Of a DNA stretch of 64,000 nt, positions 21,271 to 32,161 are shown piece after piece. Numbering within the stretch: the first letter of the stretch is position 1; every line of letters starts with the position of its first letter. The notes under the pieces were generated by a model. It had not been told where the DNA came from, made no database searches, and saw only the letters and a list, made by a program, of their open reading frames with translations. The stretch comes from Amphirosellinia nigrospora (taxonomy: Eukaryota; Ascomycota; Sordariomycetes; Xylariales; Xylariaceae). Both the position numbers and the translations under genes were made by a program. The DNA is taken from NCBI GenBank assembly GCA_004123355.1, contig SCHM01000002.1:5615569-5679568 (forward strand). Reading direction: 5' to 3'.

Positions 21271-23381
21271 ATGGTGGCTACGGAGCTTCTAAGTCCGCTC
21301 AAAAATGCTTCGGGCGCGGACGGCGCGGATGAGGGCGGCGATGATAACGCCTACACAAGAGATGATAGAGATCTCATCCGAGTGGGCAAACGGCCCGTGC
21401 TGAAGGTGATATCTAACATTCTAATAGTGCGCGCACCCGGTTCTAATGTGAGGCCAGCGTAACTTCGGGTTTATGTCTGTCCTGGGGTTTTCATGCACAG
21501 TCCTGATCACTTGGGAGGGAATGTTCATGTATGTACTCGAGAAAAGGCTGCGACCGGAGGAAACCGACTGATTAAGCTCGTCACAGCGTGTCAACTCAAA
21601 GTCTACTCAAGTATGTGTTTAGTGCTACCAAATTGCTTATCGCGTCGGTATTAATCTAAATATAGCGGCGGACCCGCCGGCGTCATTTGGGGTTACATTA
21701 TCGTGTGGATCGGCACACTGTCGACGTTTGCTGTCCTATCAGAGCTGGCTTCCATGTGAGTGTAGACGGATGGATATATCATATATCGGCTTATACTAAT
21801 GGATATGAGAAGGGCACCTACATCGGAGGACAATATCAGTGAGCTATCTACATTATAAACAAAACTTGATCCAAATTTGCTTATCATGTTTACAGTTGGG
21901 TTGCTATCCTTGCCTCTGACTCTTCGAGGCAATTCTTGAGCTACATCACAGGTATGAACCTCTAGCCCTCTCACCGTCGGAAGTGAAAGCTCACTGCGCC
22001 CAGGATGGATGACTCTGGCCGGATGGCAGGCCGTCACTGCCTCCGCAGCTTATCTTATAGGAACTCTCCTGCAGAGTATCATCATACTTCTCAAGTTTGA
22101 CTATGCGCCCCAACCCTGGCAAACTGTGCTCTTCTTGTGGGCAGTGATAGCTTTCGCCGTCTTTATCAATACCGTAGCAAGCAAGACGTTGGCACATTTC
22201 GAAAGGTTAATCTTGGTCTTACATATTCTTGGCTTTTTTGCTGTACTTATTCCTCTTGTTTATTTGTCTCCGCACGGAGATGCCTCATTTTTCACCACTT
22301 TCGTCAATTCGGGGGGTGGCTAACTCAAGGTTTGTCTTTTCTCGTCGGATTGCCAGCTGCTGTGTTCTCCCTTATCGGTAAGTTAATGAGCCACCGCCTA
22401 CTTGCACAATTACGAGGCAATGGTACTAACCCTCCTCAGGCGCTGATTCGGCGGTCCATGTAAGCTCGTGGCTATCACTTTCCGCCCCCATTTTGCTAAT
22501 AGTCATGATGTATTAGATGGCCGAGGAAATCAGGAACGCATCGACCGTCGTACCTCAAGCCATCATCATTAGTATTGTATTAAACGGACTCTTGGGCTTT
22601 GGAATGACAATAGCATACCTTTTCTGTCTCGGAGACCTTAACGCTGTGCTAGAGTCTCAAACAACATTAGGCTATCCGTTCTTATATGTCTTCCAAGTTG
22701 GCACCGGCTCTACCCCAGGGGCAGCTGTGTTGGGCCTCGTCATCGTAGTTCTCGGGTCTGCAGCACAGTGGGTGCGCTAGCTTCATCATCGAGAATGCTG
22801 TGGTCCTTCGCAAGAGATCGTGGGGTCCCTTTCTGGGCTTACTTCATCAAGGTGAGCTTCATCTGATATGCGATAACTGTCCTTTTCCCCTAATAATCTT
22901 GCCAGCTCAATCGCCGCACGTCAATTCCCGTATATACTATCGCGTTCACTACTACGATATCAGTACTCCTTTCGCTCATAGTGTTAGGTTCGAGCGTCGC
23001 GTTTAGTAATATTGTTAATTTGAGTATTGCGGGACTTTATTCTTCATACCTGCTCTGCTGTGCCCTCTCCTATGGCGGCGCCTACAGCCAAACGCCATCC
23101 GGCCATACAGCTCCCAAGTTGGGAAAATTGGCCCAGGCAAACTACATTGGGGCCCGTGGCATCTTCCCGGCATCCTTGGCACACTCAATAATCTTTTTGC
23201 CTGTCTCTATCTGGCATTCGTTTGGTTCTGGAGCTTCTGGCCGCCAGTGACGCCGGTAGTGCCAGAGACTGTTAACTTTAATGTTCTAACATTTGGAGCG
23301 ACAACTCTATTTGCCGTGGTATGGTACCTCGTTAGCGGGAAGAAAAGCTATCATGGCCCGGTAGTCGAAGTCGAGCTGTGA
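21271..23381 (+). CDS. APC-superfamily amino-acid/GABA/choline permease
   Basis: A twelve-helix plasma-membrane or vacuolar permease of the fungal GABA/choline/polyamine type. Signatures in order are FGFMSVLGFSCTVLITWEG, GGPAGVIWGYIIVW, then APTSxGQYHWV, TLAGWQAV, VGLPAAVFSLIGADSAVHMA followed by EEIRNAS, LASSSRMLWSFARDRGVPFW and FSNIVNLSIAGLY. The C-terminal helices (near FVWFWSFWPPV) end SYHGPVVEVEL. GT-AG introns are at 21406-21457, 21529-21586, 21611-21665, 21756-21812, 21839-21895, 21952-22003, 22378-22439, 22460-22516 and one beginning at about 22852. Four one-base frame slips remain: GG at 21825, G-run 22311-22316, GGG at 22770-22772 and CC at 23069-23070. Each is mended by one extra base of the run, with conserved sequence on both sides. 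I read it as an intact gene with sequence errors, though a pseudogene is possible. Confidence 0.82.
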
Positions 23382-23830
23382 TTATATCCATGAAAAGGTT
23401 ACTGTCGCACGTTGTTTTTAGATACAACATTCAAGATATATTATGCAAGATATAATTTAGAATCGTTTCATTTACACTCAAGCCTATAAATAGTTGTTGA
23501 CTTATTTAACACTTCACCTTGACAATATCTAGTTCATTTAATAACAACATTTCCAAACCATTCTTTCAGCAATAATATATCTTGGCATTCTACATTATCT
23601 TTACGGCCAGCTGTTGCGCCAGAAATATGCAGGGCTGATTCTCCTAAACAAAACAGATTCTAGCTTAAGTATAAGTAATGCGCAATACCAGTAACCTGGG
23701 TCAGTAGTGCTTTCAAATAGTATGGTCACGAAGTCGAGTATTATAAGGACATTATCAAGATTAATGCTAAGATTAATATAAAATCTTGCACTTTTTTAGT
23801 CACATTCCTCGGACCACCGCCGAAACGCCT
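23382..23830. other. AT-rich intergenic region
   Basis: About 450 bp, AT-rich, between the permease and the decayed duplicated gene. No genes, tRNAs or clear repeats. Confidence 0.4.
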
Positions 23831-23832
23831 AC

Positions 23833-25003
23833 ATGTCCACGGGAAAACTGTCCATCACCTCCCGGACCTCGTCCTCCTCCGGGCCATCTGCCCCAGCCTC
23901 GATCAGGACTTGGTTCTACATCGATAAGTTAGCGATACGACCACGAAAATACAAAAAAACCGCCAGTATTACATACTTAGGAAGAAAGAAATTTTTTTTT
24001 TAGCTAGTAGCCAGGCGACCGCTCGCGAGTCTCCCGGCAGAAGCCGAAGCAACTGCCCGTTTCTCTAAGTTGCAACATCTGCTTTATCCCCACGACCGGA
24101 AACGGCCAGGAAGCGAGGGCGAGAGCGCGGCGGTTAGCGATAAACTCCTGGTAAAAACGTACATCCGCTTAAAAATAAGAGTTAAAAATATAGCGAAGCA
24201 CCGGCCGTAACGAGGACGAGACTTACGTTCTTCGCTTTCTTTGATACGGCAAGGCTTTGGCTCTCGCGCCCTTCCTTTTCCACATTCTCGAATGACTTAA
24301 CCAAATCAATCATTAACTCAGCGACTTCACGGCGCAAAGTTGTCGAGTAAAGATAGTTGCGGATCTGGGCTGGTTCCGCCTCGTCATCGAAATTGGGTTC
24401 TCTATCCCTTATCTTATACTCCTAGAACTGGGCGGCCTAAGCCAGGATCGCCTTTAGATCGGCCGCGTCTCCCAGCATGCAAGGCGTGGTCTAGCGGGCG
24501 TTAGCATACAAAATCAATACAAACTTACGAACAACCTATAGTAAAACAGTAACGCAACAAAAACAAAACTCACGTTCTTCGCCTTCTTAGAAACGGCAAG
24601 ACTATGGCTCTTGCGACCTTCTTTCTCTACATTCTTAAAAGACTCTACTAAGCCCATCATTAACTCGGCGACCTCACGGCAAAAGTGGGCGAATAGTGGT
24701 AGTTGCGGACTTGGGGCGGCTCGGCTTCGTCGTCATCCTCGTCGCGCTCCACATGAAAAGATTTTCCTTAGCGAGACGCCAGGCCACCGCTCCTGAGTCA
24801 CCAAGGAGTAAGCGGAGTAACTGCGCGTTGCGCCAAGCTGCGGCATCTTGTTTATATCCGTCGGTTGGGTGCGGCCACAAGGCGAGGACAAGGGAACGAC
24901 GATTCTCAATGAATTCTTGGTAGGCAGCTGAGGACAGCTTTATGTAAAGGAAGGGTACTGTTACGGTATACTCGAGGATAGTGGATATCGGGCACAGCCC
25001 CAT
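23833..25003 (-). pseudogene. Decayed gene of unknown family with internally duplicated exons
   Basis: I do not recognise the family. Two kinds of coding block occur twice on the minus strand. Block D is DDEAEPxQxRNYxYS to NVEKEGRxSxSLAVSKKAKN, at about 24574-24750 and 24225-24420. Block E is YQEFIxNRRxLxLAxWP to LLRLLxGDSxAVAWxLAK, at about 24770-24930 and 24000-24165. The order from 5' to 3' is E, D, D, E. D copies end at good donors (AAGAAC-GTAAGT and AAGAAC-GTGAGT), and the left E copy follows a TTACCAG acceptor, so introns were real. The left D copy holds two TAG codons where CAG (Gln) would fit, a C-to-T change before A as RIP produces. Both copies also show frame slips. A short tail (REVMDSFPVDM) lies near 23.84 kb. 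It looks like a RIP-hit duplication of a host gene. Confidence 0.6.
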
Positions 25004-25986
25004 AACATAAATTGATTTGATAGAGCATAGGTATTGATATGTAGAAGAGATTGAGGTCTACTACAGGGGAGTCCCACAGGAATTCTTATGTAGACGTTCC
25101 TTCCCACACAGTTAGGTAGGTAGTACCTGCCCACTATTACCACAATTATATATTGTTAACATTAGATCTATTAGGCTAGTAGGTAGGACTTCCCTTTTCC
25201 CTTTTCGTGCAATAACAATAAGTCAATACTGGAAATACCAGTACCTAGTGTGAACTGTGACAGTTATACCTAGGTAGCTCATGCCAAAATATTCTATGAC
25301 TGTTGATATGTAGAAGAGATGGAGGACCTAGTATAGGGGTGCTGCTCACAATACTGGTTAATTGATTCCCCACAAAACCCGAGTCTCCGGGATATAACGT
25401 GGTAAAGACGGGTGAGGCTGTACGCACTCCAATCACGGCATGACTCTTCCCTCTAAGCGACGCGCTAGTTCAACATCTAATCCTCGGGAACGTCGACCCA
25501 TGCAGTTAGTCGACGATCCCTCGAACCAGGGTCCGCGGTACATTAGACGGGAGATTATGACTAATCGCTATAACCGACAGCTGCTGAACAAGAAGTATAG
25601 TCCATCCGGAGGCATTTTGATTCCAAACACCAATATCGATTGAACCACAGGCAGGGACGAGCGCGATAGAAAGTCGTACGATGGATCGTGATGAGCCCCC
25701 GGGAATTCCAAGGACTTGGGTACAGTCATTTTCGGTGTTAACGCTGTAATCAAGCAAGTAGGTGTTAGTGCCGTGATGCAGGAAACAGTGGTGTTTACCT
25801 CTGCTTGCGGATTGATTGTAATGAAAAGATAATACTCATGCCTAGAGAAGTATGTCTACAAAAGGAGCGACGAAGTCGCGTTTTGATAGAAGCAGAATAT
25901 CTAAGCAAATCAACTATTCAGACTTCTAAGCAACATACTTGAAAAGATAATTACTCCCAGCCTTAACAAGCGAAACAATATACAAA
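25004..25986. other. Intergenic region with repeated segment and palindrome
   Basis: About 980 bp. The 16-mer GATATGTAGAAGAGAT occurs at 25036-25051 and 25315-25330, each followed by related sequence, so a segment has been duplicated directly and diverged. A perfect TACCTAGGTA lies at 25267-25276. A 67-codon frame at 25440-25643 (MTLPSKRRASSTSNPRERRP...) is basic and could be a gene fragment, but nothing supports it further. The right end is the esterase promoter. Confidence 0.45.
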
Positions 25987-27198
25987 ATGCCTCTCACAAG
26001 TGATCTGACCATCAACTACCCTCGCTTCGACCCGGACAATACATCCGAAGACACCAAGAAGTACAGCGACTTCCTCGAGAAGATGACGACCGAGACGCCG
26101 CGCTGGTGGGTTGTGGGAGCACCACGATTCCGAGAGATGATGGAGGCAGGAGATATAGGCGGGCTGAAACCAAGTGAGTAACCCAACATGTTTTCATTCA
26201 TCCCTTGCCGTGCTGCCCTGTCCATGAGAAGACTTCGATACATCGTCCATCAACCCAAAGAAAATAACTGACACCACCACCCCTATCAGCCCGACTCCCC
26301 GCGGCCTACGAGATCAAGATCCCCTCGCGCGAGCCAGGCCGCCACATCCCGTCCGCGTATACAAGCCAGACAACGGGGAGCCGAGCAAGGGGATCTTACT
26401 GCACGCGCACGGAGGCGGATATTGCCTCGGGAGCCACGACAGGTAAGTAAAATCCCCAAACTCACCCCTTCCCCTTCTCCTACAAACCATTTTGCCAATG
26501 ATCAATATTCCATCTAACGCCCCAAAAAGCTCCGACCAACTCCTCCAATTCTACGCAAACACCTGCCAACTAACCGCCATGTCAACGGGCTACCGCCTCG
26601 CGCCGAGACCCGTTCCCGCGCGGTCCAGAGGACTGCATCGACGTAGCCATGCACCTAATCGACCACAGCTCCTCCGAATTCGGGTGCGACTGCTTTTCTA
26701 GCAGGTGAATCCGGCGGCGCCCACTTATCCGTCCTCACGGCCTTCGCGCTCATCCGCGCGCGGCCGGCGCACATGCTAAAGGGCCTCGTCCTCCCCTACG
26801 GGAACTACAGTGTGGCCCTAGGCCTCCCCTCCATGGTGGGTTTCGACCGACCGATCCTCATCAACCACGAGATGGTGCAGAAGTTCATGGACGCGTACAC
26901 GCCCGGGTGGACGGCCGCGGAGCGGCGCAACCCGCTCGTGTCCCCCCTCTTCGAGGACCTCCGCGCCCTCGCCGCGAGCACGCCTAGCGGCAAGCTGCCG
27001 CCCGCGTTGTTGTTGTGCGGGACCAATGATCCCCTGCTGGACGACACCGTGCTCATGGGGGTCAAGTGGTTGGCGTCGGGCAGCGAGGCGGTTATCAAGA
27101 TATTCCCCGGCGCGCCGCACGTGTATAATGGTGGGGAGATAGACATTGCGAAGGAGAGCTTCGGCTATGAGGCCGAGTTTATTCTAGGGAAGATGTAA
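25987..27198 (+). CDS. Alpha/beta-hydrolase of the hormone-sensitive-lipase (HSL) type
   Basis: Carboxylester hydrolase of the HSL/esterase family, likely cytosolic (no signal peptide). It starts MPLTSDLTINYPRFDPD. Introns are at about 26172-26289 and 26442-26529. The oxyanion motif HAHGGGYCLGSHD (about 26400) and the nucleophile elbow FLAGESGGAHLS (catalytic Ser, about 26700) are present. Later come the acid CGTNDPLLDDT and the His in PGAPHVYNGGEID, completing Ser-Asp-His. About 340 residues is usual. The frame slips at CCC 26348-26350 (needed for IPVRVYKPDNGEP), between LAP and PEDCIDV at about 26603-26618 (two slips), and at TTTT 26694-26697. All active-site motifs are intact and each slip is a base or two, so sequence error is as likely as decay. 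Substrate unknown. Confidence 0.8.
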
Positions 27199-27562
27199 AC
27201 TGTCGCGTGGCATCATTGTACGGGTATAAGACTATCCACCCCCTAGTTCGAGGTAGAATTGACTCCGATTTGCTTTTGTCTTCACAAATTTGATAGTTCT
27301 CTGCTTTCCTGGCGAAATATACTCGGCCACGCGCTGCTAGTGACTGCAATGCAACAGAATAGGACTCGAGTATATACGTAGAGCATGAGAAGAACATAAC
27401 TAACCAATGATTAAGCATAACGAAAACCAAGATGTCAAAATTGAATGAAATAGAATATTTTCTATATTTCCAACCGCATTTTAACTGGTTGTCTCGCAAT
27501 GCTAGAGTCCCTATTTTAATAACCAAACGCCGTGAAATGCATGTATGCATGTAAACACCTGT
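27199..27562. other. Convergent 3' intergenic region
   Basis: About 360 bp of AT-leaning DNA between the convergent esterase and semialdehyde dehydrogenase genes. Only 3' UTR sequence is expected, and I see nothing more. Confidence 0.45.
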
Positions 27563-28908
27563 CTAGATAAAGCCTTTCAGCACAGCAGCTTCGGCATTAA
27601 GTATAGAGGAACCAGCAGCGCCGATGACAGCTAAACACAATACTAATTAGCAATCGCTACATTTTGGGCGCCGGAAGGATGTCGGGAACACTCACTGTTA
27701 TGACTTAGAGCGACAAATTTGATATCAAAGATGCCACTCTCGTCCTCCCTCACGCGGCCGACGCTAACCGTGTACCCGCGACTCAGGTCACGATCAAGCC
27801 TCGGCTGCGGACGATCGGCCTCCTCGAAAACCATGATACTCGGCGTCGGCGCGCTCGGACATCCGAGCGTCTCGGCCTCACTGACGTAGTCCCGCATAGC
27901 AGCCTTGACATCCTCCACCTTCGGCGGGGGGCGGTTCTTGAAGCGGAGGGAGACGCAGGCGGTGTGGCCGTCGAGGACGAAGACGCGGTTACACGCGGCG
28001 GAGACGCGGAGCTCGTCCTGCTCGACGAAGGCGGTCGCATCGCCGTTGATGCCGCCCAGGATCTTGCGCGCCTCCGTCTCCAGTTTATCCTCCTCGCCGC
28101 TGATGAACGGCACCACGTTGTCGATGATGTCCATGCTGCTCACGCCCGGGTAGCCGGCGCCCGAGATGGCCTGCATCGTGACGACGCTGACGGCGTCGAC
28201 GGGGCCGAAGCGCGCCTGGAGCGCCGCGAACGGGATTACGAGCCCGATGACGGCGCAGTTCGAGTTGCACACCAGGAAGCCGCGCTCCAGGCCGTACTGC
28301 TTGCGCTGGTGTGGGATGAGGTCGAGGTGGGGTAGATTGACGGTGGGCACGACGAGTGGCACGAGCGGGTTGCGGCGGTAGTTCTTTGCGTTAGAGAAGA
28401 GGGCGAGGTCGGCCATGAGGAACTCCATTTCTAAAAGACCAGACCAATAGGGGAGATGATTAGTCTTATGTGCCAACCAGTTCACAGCGGGGCGGGTGGA
28501 CAAGTGTAGCAGAGTATCAAGGACGCCAGAACCTACCTATCTCATCGGCGACGCTTGAGTCCAGCCCGCTGAAGACGACGTCGCAGTCGGCGAACTCGCT
28601 GGCTTTACACTCGCGGACGACGAGCTCGCCGACGGCACCCATGGGCGACGCCTGCTTCCACTGTACAGCATCCTTGTACTTCTTGCCCGCCGACCTTGAA
28701 GAGGCGCCGACGGCGTGGAGGACGAAGTGAGCATGTTGCGATAGTAGTAGGATGAAGCGCTGTCCGACCGAACCGGTGGCGCCGAGTACACCTAGAGAAA
28801 ACAGAAGTATTAGTGAGATAGCCAAGAAAGAGGGAGGGGGAGAGTTAGAAAACTTGGAATAGTAGGAAGATCTTACCGCACTTCTTTGTAGGGAATTGAG
28901 AAGACATG
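27563..28908 (-). CDS. hom2: Aspartate-semialdehyde dehydrogenase
   Basis: Reduces aspartyl-4-phosphate to aspartate semialdehyde with NADPH, the second step toward threonine, methionine and isoleucine; cytosolic. Exons are 28878-28908, 28537-28791, 27696-28430 and 27563-27630, with GT-AG introns between. The N-terminus [20 protein letters not shown] carries the NADP-binding GxxGxx[17 protein letters not shown] contains the catalytic Cys. [29 protein letters not shown] and the C-terminal [17 protein letters not shown] are all family-typical. The protein is 362 residues, as in other fungi. No frame slip exists over 1089 coding bases, which makes this a useful control for the slips seen elsewhere. 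It is the sort of core gene that marks this part of the window as ordinary chromosome. Confidence 0.95.
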
Positions 28909-30191
28909 GTGGCTACGAGCTTTTAGACGTTGTAATTGGGATGGACGAGGAACAATTGGAGGATAGGTGTAAGTTCGCTGGTAGCTGATGCAAAAGTTCC
29001 GGTCTTGGATCCTAATGGAAATATATAATGCGCTCGGGGAACTATAATGAACTCGGTGTTTGATTGTGACCGGCGAACTTGGACGGCGCGTAGTAGGACT
29101 TTTCTCGGATAGCTGTTTGCACTCACTGACTGTGCCCCGCCATCCGTTATCGGATCAAATACCGGGCCAAGATGTGTGTGTGCTCCTTCCCTCATTAGGT
29201 ATAAGTTCTCCAACAATGGGGACTTGGAGGTAACTCCTCATGACAGTTTTGTGCGGTTGAGTCTGGCTCGTGGTGTCCTATACTCCAAGAGTTGGAGTTG
29301 GAAAGGTAGTTTTATCAGGAGCTATGTGCGCGGCAGGTTTGAGTTCTTATCAAAGCCGCCCCTCCTCGTACCTGATTTTGACCATTATCGAATTTACTGC
29401 TTTGGGATGGAGATATAGAACACTCAGGCGATGGTCTGGATCCAGAAGGGTCGATCTCCCAGGCAGAGGCATATGATATAGTATAACAGATTTCGCTAAA
29501 TCAGATAGATCATCATGATTAATACGAGCAGTTGGGTTGGTGAGAGAGGGAAACGAGCAAAACTGAAATGATTTGATTGACAGCACCATAAAACCATATT
29601 ACCTAGGTACTAAACAGATCTGAAATTTATTCCTCGGTCTCATTATGCCACAACATATTTGTTAAGATTTGTGGCATGTCGTACATAAAATGCACAGCAG
29701 CTGTGGTGGCATAGTCACATCATCGACGGTTTGGTTAGGCCTCTGTGACGTACGCCTCTGGGATAGAATTGTGGGATATGGCCATTGTGAACTACGTCTA
29801 CGAAGTTAAAAGTTGAGAAAGAATTAACAGATAACACGTCTCTACATAAAATGGTGTGCATTAACTCACAGTAGTAGGGACGATGAAATAAACGTTCCAG
29901 GTCGTGAGGTATCTTAATTAATGGTCGAGGAAAACACCACGCCGTCGTACATACAAGTTGATTCTCTGTGACCTTCCCGTTGGCGCAAGGCCATGGCAGT
30001 CGAAGCCTCCCGCTCCATGAAGGCTGAAGAACCGGTTGAAACCAAAGACAAAACTCCTGTGTTGTGATTTCTGGCCGATGGCTAGTTCCGGCCCATCGGA
30101 TTCAATTCATCATCATAGCAGTCAAAACAATCCAGCAAGTCCATTCTCTCATTATACCCAAGTCGTATGGCGACTGTACAGCGTAGTCCTT
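28909..30191. other. Intergenic region between two minus-strand core genes
   Basis: About 1.28 kb between the ASADH promoter side and the 3' end of the SNARE gene. A perfect TACCTAGGTA palindrome lies at 29600-29609. The small frames here show no family resemblance. Confidence 0.45.
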
Positions 30192-31009
30192 TTATTTGTT
30201 GCTGAAGATAACTGTTTGCATGTTACGTCAGAATCGCATCTCTTATAGAAAGAATCCTTGTTAGGTATCTTACCTGATGGAACAATGATAATAACGAGGA
30301 GGATGATGATGCCTGCAATTATGCACATCCTCATCTTCATATCCTTCCACCACATCTGCTTGCGCACTCGGTTGGCGCCTCGACGGAATCCCTGAGCGGA
30401 TACAGCTAGGTTGTCGGTCTTATCTTGGAGAGCATCGAGACGCTCGCCACGTTGGGATACTTTATTGATATTCTCTCGCATCACACCAACGGTGTCATCA
30501 ATTTGCTGTAATAGAAAGTCAGTCTCATGCTAAGCTGCATCTCTGGCAAGTTATTCATTCCCGGGCTGCGTTCATCCATTGCGGGCTCGATAACGCCCGT
30601 TGGTCGAGGCCATCGAAGATGCTTCATTGCAACAAGCAATGTAAAACAAGGTGGGCCGTGTGCATATGCGACCGGTATCAATCTTTCACCTAGGGTCACA
30701 TCCACCATTGCACTCGCACCTCGCCTGTCGCATCGAAGGCATCGCATCCGGGCTCTGTACAACTGAGCACTGATTTGTCGCGTCGTCATGTTTTGGTCGC
30801 TCTCGCTCGATCCGACCGCTCGCCGTTCGCCGTTTCACCGGAACGCAGACAACCCGGAACAAATGTACTCAAACACCGGGAAAGGCGCAGTGATGAAAAC
30901 AACTTACAGCTTGCAGCGCCTGGGTTCTGTTGTTGCCGCCCTGTTGCTGGGGAGCGCCGCCCGGGCCGCTGGGGATGTAGGGATCATAGGGGGCGTCTTG
31001 GCCGGACAT
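30192..31009 (-). CDS. snc1: Vesicle R-SNARE, synaptobrevin/Snc1
   Basis: v-SNARE that pairs with plasma-membrane t-SNAREs for exocytosis of secretory vesicles. It is tail-anchored. Exons are 30908-31009, 30274-30505 and 30192-30211. The N-terminus [20 protein letters not shown] is Pro/Gly/Gln-rich. The SNARE motif runs from [20 protein letters not shown] (zero-layer Arg in SQRGERL) through [40 protein letters not shown] is the juxtamembrane region plus transmembrane anchor. The mature protein is 117 residues, as expected for Snc-type proteins. The first intron, 402 nt, is much longer than others in the window. I set the last short exon by its acceptor CAAACAG and in-frame stop, and it is the least certain part. 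Confidence 0.92.
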
Positions 31010-31771
31010 GGTGGCTAGGGGAATGCACGCGGTCGGGAACTGGAGGTAAGGGAAGCAGTAGCTGATTTATTTGGCGCAGACGAGACTCAATCAATACACA
31101 GAGTCTGGGTGGTCGCGTCGATGAAGAGGACGATATTGGAGCTGTGGTCGATGGTTGGATTGCAGAGTGAATGCAGGTTGGTGGTGGGTAGATGAGGTGA
31201 AGTGGTAGGTTCGAACAGGTAGGTGTGATGAAGCAGATGGTTAGGTGCAGTGGTCCAGGCAGTGGTCTATGCCGGGGTTGGCAGAACAACTTTGCCAGTA
31301 CGCTACAGCGCGGCCGACAGTAGGTACTATGTAAAAAGAAGGCGTTGCCATTCTGAGACAGTGGACAGGGGTCGGAGGCGCTCCACGCAGCCCGACGAAG
31401 TACTAGCATGTGCCATCATCATGCATTTAGTACCTACACTACGGGACAGCTTGTTTCGGCCGTGTTTCCTGAACCCCCAAAGAGCAACAACCCGAATACG
31501 CAGGGGAGATAGGCTGCGGTATAAAATAGGCGCAAATTACACCGGCGCATGATTGAAAGAAAAACCCATCACTACAGCTGTGATATATGATCTATAAGAA
31601 CGAAAAAAAAAAAACCGAAATCCGTTGAGCATGAACAACACAGTTAGTACGTCCCGATACAAATCTAAGTACTTAGGTAGCTAGACCGGACACATTCATG
31701 TGACCTTCATTCCACACCTGCGCCGCCTACTTGCGCTGGGCTGGTGGTTACGTATCTAGTGAGGCTGTGCT

Positions 31772-32161
31772 ATGAGCTTTCCACGTTGCCGACAGTTCCA
31801 TTTTGGCCTGTTACTAGCCACAATGCAAGGTGTGTGGCATTTAGGAACCATTTCCCAATACAGACAAAGCCTAACTGTTAGTATCAGAACTTCATCCATT
31901 GTTGCCCCTCTGGTAATCACAATTGGGTGCCTATTTTTTTTACCCAACCAAGTGCGTAAAAAATTCTGCTGCCTGGTGCATCGGAAGTCGTCGGTTGCTC
32001 TTGATGCTATTTTATACTTCCGCGCGGCAGCAGAGGCCTACACCTATCGGCATGCTGAAAACCGTGAATTAGTCCGTGGGGAGTCCCAGCGGGCCCTTGA
32101 ACGAGCCGCGTCCGAACACTACCTCCAGACCAACCTTGGAACCTGCCTGCGTTGTGTATGA
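31772..32161 (+). CDS. Possible small hypothetical protein, 129 aa
   Basis: ATG-initiated frame starting MSFPRCRQFHFGLLLATMQG. It has one moderately hydrophobic stretch (SIVAPLVITIGCLFFLP) and a charged Glu/Arg-rich C-terminal half (AENRELVRGESQRALERAAS). I recognise no family. There are no introns or neighbours to support it, so it may be a chance frame. Confidence 0.2.
   Translation: MSFPRCRQFHFGLLLATMQGVWHLGTISQYRQSLTVSIRTSSIVAPLVITIGCLFFLPNQVRKKFCCLVHRKSSVALDAILYFRAAAEAYTYRHAENRELVRGESQRALERAASEHYLQTNLGTCLRCV

Noticed and set aside
21271-27198. Secondary-metabolite or catabolic cluster formed by the permease, esterase and neighbours
   Set aside because: No synthase, tailoring set or pathway regulator accompanies them, and the next genes are core metabolism and secretion, so adjacency alone is not enough.
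27964-28335. 123-codon + strand frame
   Set aside because: Antisense to the well-supported aspartate-semialdehyde dehydrogenase and compositionally a GC-rich shadow.
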